Source of the DNA: Cyanobacteriota bacterium
GTDB lineage: Bacteria > Acidobacteriota > Vicinamibacteria > Vicinamibacterales > UBA2999
Assembly: GCA_019752015.1 (NCBI GenBank)
Contig: JAIEMQ010000013.1
Coordinates: forward strand, 1 to 64,000
Length of the DNA stretch: 64,000 nt
Reading direction: 5' to 3'
Shown here: positions 59,461 through 64,000 of the stretch, in pieces
Numbering within the stretch: the first letter of the stretch is position 1
Layout: the number at the start of each line of letters is the position of its first letter
Notes under the pieces: model-generated
What the model saw: only the letters and a program-made list of their open reading frames with translations
Database searches by the model: none
What the model was told of the DNA's origin: nothing
Program-made: the position numbers and the translations under genes

Positions 59461-59488
59461 GGCTCCCGGTTCCCGGCTCCCGGCTCCC
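59461..59488 (-). repeat. Tandem heptamers (GGCTCCC)
   Basis: GGCTCCC, GGTTCCC, GGCTCCC, GGCTCCC fill the 31-base gap between the FHA regulator start and the permease stop. On the minus strand the unit is GGGAGCC, identical to the array inside recG. Confidence 0.88.
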
Positions 59489-59491
59489 GGA

Positions 59492-61294
59492 CTACAACGA
59501 AGGCACCATCCACGGCACGACGTAGGCCTGCAGCATCGCCAGCAGTCCCATCAGCGCGGTCAGGATCAGGCTGTGGAAGATCACCTTCGAGAAGATCTCA
59601 CCTTCGCGGCCAACGGCGCCGACACCGGCGGCGCCAACAGAGAGATTCTGCGGGCTGATCATCTTGCCCATCACGCCGGCGGAGCTGTTGGTCGCGCCCA
59701 TCAGGATCGGATCCAGCCCCGACACCTTCGCCGTCGTCGCCTGCAGCGGACCGAACAACGTGTTCGAGGAGGTGTCGCTGCCGGTGAGGAACACACCGAG
59801 CATGCCGAGGAACGCGGAAAAGAACGGGAAGAGCCAGCCCGTGGCGGCGAGCGCCAGCGCCATCGACGAGGTCATGCCCGAGTAGTTCATCACCGTCGCG
59901 ATCGAGAGGATGAAGGCGATCGTGATGATCGGCAGCCGCAACTGCGCGGCCGTCTTGCCGAACGCCACACCGAAGATTGATGTGCGCGCGCCGGCCATCA
60001 CCATCGGAATGAACGCGATAAACGTCGCAATCAGCACGAGCGTGCCGGCGGCGGCGAAGAAATCGAGACGGTAGTTGAGCGCGTACGGCGTCGTCTTCGC
60101 GACGACCGGCGCTTCACGCTGCACCAGCGGCATCACCTTGCCGTCAACGAGTTGATATGCGCCCGGCCAGCTGAAGTCCCACACCGGGAATCGGAACGAC
60201 TGCGGCGCCTGCGAGGCCGGCGGACCGACCCATGGATCGGGACACAACGCATATCCGGCCTGGCCGCAGCGCAACAACGCGGTGACGTTCTTCGGCGGCT
60301 TCACCGTTCCCATGCCCGCGAAATTTCCACTCTGACCGATCAACACGACGATGACGAGAATGCCGTAGGTGGCGTAGGCGCGCCACACGCGCGATCCCGA
60401 ATCGAGCGTGGTCTCGACCGGCGCATTGATCTCGCCTTCGAGCGAGTCCGCGGGCTTCCAGAACTTCAACAACACGGCTACCGAAGCGAGCGAAAGTAAT
60501 GCAGCGAGCGTATCCGTCAGCTCGGGGCCCACGTAGTTCGAGACCGCGAACTGTCCGATCGCAAACGTGACGCCGGCCACGAGCACCGCGGGCAGCACGC
60601 CCATCATGCGGTTCCAGCCGGCATACAACACGACGAGGTACGCCGGAATCACCAGCGAGAAAAAGGGCAGTTGCCGCCCGACCATTGCCGATAGCGCCCG
60701 CGTGGTCGTTTGCGTGTCGGCTCCGAGCATCGGCGCCAGGAGGCCGCCCAACGTCGTGACCGGAATACCCAGCGATCCAAACGCGACCGGCGCGGTGTTC
60801 GCGATCAGCGCGAGGACCGCCGCCATGATCGGCTGGAAGCCGAGGCCGGCGAGCATCGACGCGGTGATGGCGACCGGCGCGCCGAAGCCGGCGATGCCCT
60901 CGATCAGCGCGCCGAAGCAAAACGCGACGAGCAGCACCTGGACACGGCGATCGGTCGTGAGGCGTGCGAGCGATCTCCTGATCACATCGAAGTCGCCGCT
61001 CTCCACCGAGAGGTTGTAGAAGAGCACCGCGCTGAACACGATCCAGCAGATCGGCCAGAGGCCGTAGGCCATGCCGTGAGTCGCCGCCGCGATCGTCAGC
61101 GGCAACGGCATGCCCCAGACCAGCCACGCCAGCAGAAACGCGCTGCTCGCGCCGGCGATCGCCGATTTCCACGGCGCAAACCGCCAGTACGCCAGCATCA
61201 GCGCGAGCAGGAGGGGTGGAATGGAGGCGACCAGCGCGGAGAGGAAAATGCTGCCGGCAACTGGGTTATAGGTCTGGTGAAAGAGTTCGGCCAC
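59492..61294 (-). CDS. lldP: L-lactate permease (LctP family)
   Basis: 600-residue inner-membrane symporter with about 13-14 hydrophobic helices. Family stretches: FGALIEGIAGFGAPVAITA, IANTAPVAFGSLGIPVTTL, FLTGSDTSSNTLFGPLQ and GATNSSAGVMGKMISPQ, all typical of LctP/LldP. It imports lactate (possibly glycolate) with protons. GTG start. A perfect TATAAT ends 8 bases before it, so transcript leader is very short. Confidence 0.94.
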   Translation of the reverse strand: MAELFHQTYNPVAGSIFLSALVASIPPLLLALMLAYWRFAPWKSAIAGASSAFLLAWLVWGMPLPLTIAAATHGMAYGLWPICWIVFSAVLFYNLSVESGDFDVIRRSLARLTTDRRVQVLLVAFCFGALIEGIAGFGAPVAITASMLAGLGFQPIMAAVLALIANTAPVAFGSLGIPVTTLGGLLAPMLGADTQTTTRALSAMVGRQLPFFSLVIPAYLVVLYAGWNRMMGVLPAVLVAGVTFAIGQFAVSNYVGPELTDTLAALLSLASVAVLLKFWKPADSLEGEINAPVETTLDSGSRVWRAYATYGILVIVVLIGQSGNFAGMGTVKPPKNVTALLRCGQAGYALCPDPWVGPPASQAPQSFRFPVWDFSWPGAYQLVDGKVMPLVQREAPVVAKTTPYALNYRLDFFAAAGTLVLIATFIAFIPMVMAGARTSIFGVAFGKTAAQLRLPIITIAFILSIATVMNYSGMTSSMALALAATGWLFPFFSAFLGMLGVFLTGSDTSSNTLFGPLQATTAKVSGLDPILMGATNSSAGVMGKMISPQNLSVGAAGVGAVGREGEIFSKVIFHSLILTALMGLLAMLQAYVVPWMVPSL

Positions 61295-61302
61295 GGGCGC
61301 CC

Positions 61303-61308
61303 ATTATA
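61303..61308 (-). promoter_or_regulatory. Consensus -10 (TATAAT) 8 bases before lldP
   Basis: Minus strand reads TATAAT, GGGCGCCC, GTG. With the usual -10 spacing transcription would start within 1-2 bases of the start codon. No -35 was recognised. Confidence 0.5.
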
Positions 61309-61422
61309 GGGTCGGGCTGGTGGTTCACCTATTTGCGCGTTTTGACGGCTTTCGCCCTGATGTTCGGCCCTCGAAAAGCCGATACCAACGTAGCCCCTGG
61401 AACTAAACGAGGTGAACCCAGT

Positions 61423-61959
61423 ATGGCGGCTGTGAATCCGAGTCCACGTCCGAATCCGAACGCCCCGAATCCGTACGCTCCTCCGCGCGCCCGAGTTCGT
61501 GACATTGCCGCCCCGAAGGCGGAAACGGTGCTCGCCGAACGCTCGACGCGGTTGGGCGCGTCCATCCTCGACATGCTGATCTTCTTCGCGATGGTCTACG
61601 TGCCGCTGCTGCTCGGCACGATTGTCGCCGCGGCCGGTGGTGACAGCGCTGCCAGCGGTGCGCTCGCCCTGGTCGGCGTGGTGCTGGTTCTCGGCGGCTT
61701 CGTCGCCTGGCTCTATATGACGTTGAAGCAGATGAGCGCCACCGGCCAGTCGCTGGCGAAGAAGTTCCTCAAGATCAAAGTGGTCCGGTCAGACGGCTCT
61801 CCGGCGTCGTTGAGCAACCTGATCTGGAAGCGTAACGTGCTCAACGCGTTGCTGAGCATCATCCCGATGTACGGCCTCATCGAAGTGCTGTTCATCTTCG
61901 CGGAGACGCGCCAGTGCCTGCACGACAAGATCGCCGACACGATCGTCGTCCAGGCGTAG
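61423..61959 (+). CDS. RDD family membrane protein
   Basis: 178 residues. A Pro/Asn-rich cytoplasmic start (NPSPRPNPNAPNPYAPP) is followed by the RDD core: ERSTRLGASILDMLIFF (R-x-x-A-x-x-x-D), two helices, GQSLAKKFLKIKVVR and a third helix. The ATG is selected because GAGGTG lies 8 bases upstream and the family core follows. RDD proteins are poorly understood; some are linked to Na+ transport. It is 12 bases before a second RDD gene. Confidence 0.88.
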   Translation: MAAVNPSPRPNPNAPNPYAPPRARVRDIAAPKAETVLAERSTRLGASILDMLIFFAMVYVPLLLGTIVAAAGGDSAASGALALVGVVLVLGGFVAWLYMTLKQMSATGQSLAKKFLKIKVVRSDGSPASLSNLIWKRNVLNALLSIIPMYGLIEVLFIFAETRQCLHDKIADTIVVQA

Positions 61960-61971
61960 GATCCGTTCGGC

Positions 61972-62673
61972 GTGGCCGAAGCTCTGGACACGGTTGTCGC
62001 AGTCGAGACGCCGGAAGGCATCCTCATCGAGCTGCGTCCAGCCGGCCTCGTCGTTCGCTCGTACGCGTTCGCGGTCGACTGGGGGATTCGCCTGGCGGTC
62101 CTCTATGCCGTCGCGATGCTGACCGCGTTCATCGGCGGGGTCGGCCTGGCGGTGTGGCTGATCCTGCTGTTCGCCTGCGAGTGGCTCTATCCGATCGTCT
62201 TCGAGCTGAAGGGATCCGGAGCGACGCCGGGCAAGCGCGTGTTCAAACTGAAAGTGACGATGGACAACGGCTTGCCCGTGACGCCGGCGGCGTCGATCAC
62301 GCGCAACCTGCTTCGCGTTGCGGACTTCCTGCCATTTGGTTTCGGCTTTGCGATCGCCAGCATGCTGATGCGCAAAGACTACAAGCGCCTTGGCGACATT
62401 GCCGCCGGCACCATGGTCGTGCACCAGCAAAAGCCGGCAGGGAAGCCGGTGCTCGCCGATGTGCCGCCCATCACACCCGCGACGGCGCTGGCACCGCGCA
62501 CGCAAGCCGCGCTGATCGCGCTGGCGGCTCGCGCGCCGTTCCTCACCGTCGAGCGGCTCGATGAGCTCGCCGCAATCGCGGCACCGGTATCAGGAGACGC
62601 GCGGCGATCGGGCCGGCGTGTCACGCATCGTGTGCTTGGCGTCGCGCAGTGGGCGATGGGGAGACGTGAGTGA
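61972..62673 (+). CDS. RDD family membrane protein, long form
   Basis: 233 residues, GTG start. RDD core at about 25-150: GLVVRSYAFAVDWGIRLAVLY, GATPGKRVFKLKV, ITRNLLRVADFLPFGFGFA. The C-terminal 80 residues form a soluble helical tail (TQAALIALAARAPFLTVERLDELA). It overlaps the SpoIIM-like gene by GTGA. RDD plus SpoIIM neighbours are a recurring cluster in bacteria, often with MoxR ATPase and DUF58 genes. Confidence 0.88.
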   Translation: MAEALDTVVAVETPEGILIELRPAGLVVRSYAFAVDWGIRLAVLYAVAMLTAFIGGVGLAVWLILLFACEWLYPIVFELKGSGATPGKRVFKLKVTMDNGLPVTPAASITRNLLRVADFLPFGFGFAIASMLMRKDYKRLGDIAAGTMVVHQQKPAGKPVLADVPPITPATALAPRTQAALIALAARAPFLTVERLDELAAIAAPVSGDARRSGRRVTHRVLGVAQWAMGRRE

Positions 62674-63638
62674 CGCCCCTGCAGTTCGAGCAGCTGTACG
62701 ACAAGGAGTGGGATGAGCTCGAGCTGAGCCTCGATCGTCATGCCGCGGCGCCGTCAGCCCGCGCCATCGCCGGCGCGCGATTCACCGAGCTGTACCGCCA
62801 CACCTGCGGGCACCTGGCGATCGCGAGGGGGCGATCGTACCCGCCTCACCTGATCGATCGGCTCGAGCACTTGACCGCCGAATGCCACCAGTTGATCTAT
62901 CAGCAGCGCGAGTTGGGCGCCGGGGCGCTGCTGAGAATCATCACCCGCGATTTTCCCGCGGCGGTCCGTGCGCACTCTGCGTACGTCGCGACGGCCACCG
63001 CGTTGTTCCTGGTGCCGACACTGGTGCTCGGCTTCCTCGTGTATACGCAACCGGAGTTGATCCTGTCGGTGGTTGACGCAGAGACCGCGGCGGAGTTCGA
63101 CGCGATGTACTCGGGCGGCGCGCAATCGATCGGCCGGCTTCGCGATGTCGACACGGACTGGGCAATGTTCGGCCACTACATCCGGAACAATATTGGCGTG
63201 GCCTTTCAGTGTTTCGCGGGCGGTCTCTTCGCGGGACTCGGGTCGATTTTCTTCCTCGCCTTCAACGGCGCGTACGGCGGCGCGATTGCCGGGTACCTGA
63301 CGGAACGCGGACTCGGCCACATTTTCTATTCGTTCATCGTCACGCACGCCGCGTTCGAACTGACGGCGATCGTGCTGGCCGGCGCCGCCGGACTACGCAT
63401 CGGGCACTCGCTGCTCGCGCCGGGCCGGCAGACCCGCGTGCAATCGCTGATCGCCGCGTCACGGCAGGCGATCGTCCTGTTGTACGGTGTCACCGCCATG
63501 CTGGTCGTGGCCGCGGTGATCGAAGCGTTCTGGTCGTCGGCGACCTGGATGCCCGTGTCGGTGAAATACGGCGTCGCGGGGCTGTGCTGGTCCGCGGTGT
63601 TCGCCTACTTCGCGTTCCAGGGACGCCATGCTCGTTGA
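62670..63638 (+). CDS. Stage II sporulation protein M family (SpoIIM/DUF95) membrane protein
   Basis: 322 residues. N-terminal helical soluble part (1-95), then about five membrane helices: AYVATATALFLVPTLVLGF, FGHYIRNNIGVAFQCFAGG, IFFLAFNGAYGGAIAG, YSFIVTHAAFELTAIVLAG with the family HxxxE-like segment, and two more near the C-terminus. In Bacillus SpoIIM takes part in septal peptidoglycan hydrolysis with SpoIID/P; here there is no sporulation context. GTG start. It overlaps the last gene by 11 bases. Confidence 0.88.
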   Translation: MTPLQFEQLYDKEWDELELSLDRHAAAPSARAIAGARFTELYRHTCGHLAIARGRSYPPHLIDRLEHLTAECHQLIYQQRELGAGALLRIITRDFPAAVRAHSAYVATATALFLVPTLVLGFLVYTQPELILSVVDAETAAEFDAMYSGGAQSIGRLRDVDTDWAMFGHYIRNNIGVAFQCFAGGLFAGLGSIFFLAFNGAYGGAIAGYLTERGLGHIFYSFIVTHAAFELTAIVLAGAAGLRIGHSLLAPGRQTRVQSLIAASRQAIVLLYGVTAMLVVAAVIEAFWSSATWMPVSVKYGVAGLCWSAVFAYFAFQGRHAR

Positions 63639-64000
63639 TACGCTCTCGGTGCGGCTGCGGCCGCGCACGCCCAACGAAGCGATCGATCTCGGCGTGCGGC
63701 TGTGCCAGAGCGCGGCGCCCGCGGTGTACCGCTGCTATTTCGTCGCCTTCATTCCGGTGCTGGCGATCGCGCTGGCGTCCACGGAGCTCATCGGCTGGTA
63801 TTCGACGATCGTGATCTGGTGGTTCAAGCCGTGGCTCGATCGCACGATCCTGTTCGTGCTGTCGCGCGCCGCGTTCGGGCAACCGACGAGCGTCGGCGAT
63901 CTGTGGCGGTCGCAGTGGCGGGTGTGCTGGCGGCCGTTGTTGTTCCTCTTGACCGTACGGCGGTGCTCGCTGTGGCGGTCGCTCACTGAACCCGTGTACC
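63628..64000 (+). CDS. Membrane protein of the RDD-SpoIIM cluster, 3' end beyond window
   Basis: Open frame from ATG 63628 to the window edge (124 codons seen, no stop). It begins MLVDTLSVRLRPRTPNEAID and contains membrane helices (FVAFIPVLAIALASTELIGW, IVIWWFKPWLDRTILFVLS). The position, the 11-base overlap with the SpoIIM-like gene and the R-x-R-x-P-x-E-A-x-D-L-G start suggest the conserved integral membrane component of this cluster. The family is not certain from a partial sequence. Confidence 0.75.
   Translation, partial: MLVDTLSVRLRPRTPNEAIDLGVRLCQSAAPAVYRCYFVAFIPVLAIALASTELIGWYSTIVIWWFKPWLDRTILFVLSRAAFGQPTSVGDLWRSQWRVCWRPLLFLLTVRRCSLWRSLTEPVY

Noticed and set aside
61330-61422. Longer first RDD protein starting upstream of 61423
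   Set aside because: The upstream part of the frame overlaps the divergent lldP gene and its promoter; GAGGTG before the ATG at 61423 marks the start.

Overview
High-GC bacterial chromosome with dense, mostly co-directional operons and many 4-base start/stop overlaps (ATGA, GTGA). Lipid, cell-wall and outer-membrane genes (bamD, amidase, sugar-nucleotide enzymes) point to a diderm. RNase J, family I CoA-transferase, LctP-type lactate permease, a SpoIVB-like S55 peptidase, DUF3467, PASTA protein and the gene orders seen are compatible with an Acidobacteriota (Vicinamibacteria-like) soil genome; this taxonomic reading is inference, since no rRNA is present. No tRNA, rRNA, CRISPR array, prophage or intact insertion sequence was found.

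Layout. 1-0.5 kb: edge with a truncated ORF and a perfect terminator hairpin. 0.5-3 kb (-): phosphomannomutase and NDP-sugar pyrophosphorylase; 3.1 kb (+): pgsA. 3.7-12.1 kb (-): one long operon aroC-def-fmt-rsmB-PASTA-rpe-thioesterase-epimerase-bamD. 12.2-16.2 kb (+): sigma-54 activator and an Opp/Dpp permease pair. 16.2-19.2 kb: TPR protein divergent from an ECF sigma/anti-sigma pair. 19.2-23.3 kb (-): S55 peptidase and beta-propeller protein. 23.4-33.9 kb (+): an aromatic amino acid supraoperon aroDE-trpE-trpG-trpD-trpC-trpFB-trpA-aroQ-aroF-tyrA, preceded by a tryptophan-rich leader peptide and a textbook attenuator. 33.9-38.6 kb: scoAB, membrane proteins, pepA. 38.6-47.5 kb (-): amidase, ftsK, RNase J, rsmA, zincin, nth, DUF3467, lexA. 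47.6-54.4 kb (+): second ECF/anti-sigma operon, recG-rsmD-coaD-aminotransferase. 54.5-64 kb: small protein/nucleotidyltransferase pair, GT39, rho, CDGSH protein, FHA regulator, lactate permease, and an RDD-RDD-SpoIIM membrane cluster that runs off the right edge.

The most notable structures are (1) the trp attenuator (leader peptide core WWWYW, terminator and antiterminator sharing the octamer GGAGAGGC) in front of an operon covering the chorismate-to-Trp/Tyr/Phe enzymes; (2) at least ten short tandem arrays of 7-9 base units sitting at gene junctions, several of which have been read into proteins (TrpF-TrpB linker, RecG insertion, tails of chorismate mutase, CoaD and the CDGSH protein); (3) a PASTA-only protein sitting where a PASTA kinase (prkC) is found in the def-fmt-rsmB-...-rpe cluster of Firmicutes; (4) -10-like hexamers a few bases before start codons, suggesting leaderless mRNAs; and (5) two ECF sigma genes with similarly spaced AAC...TCTAAT upstream elements.
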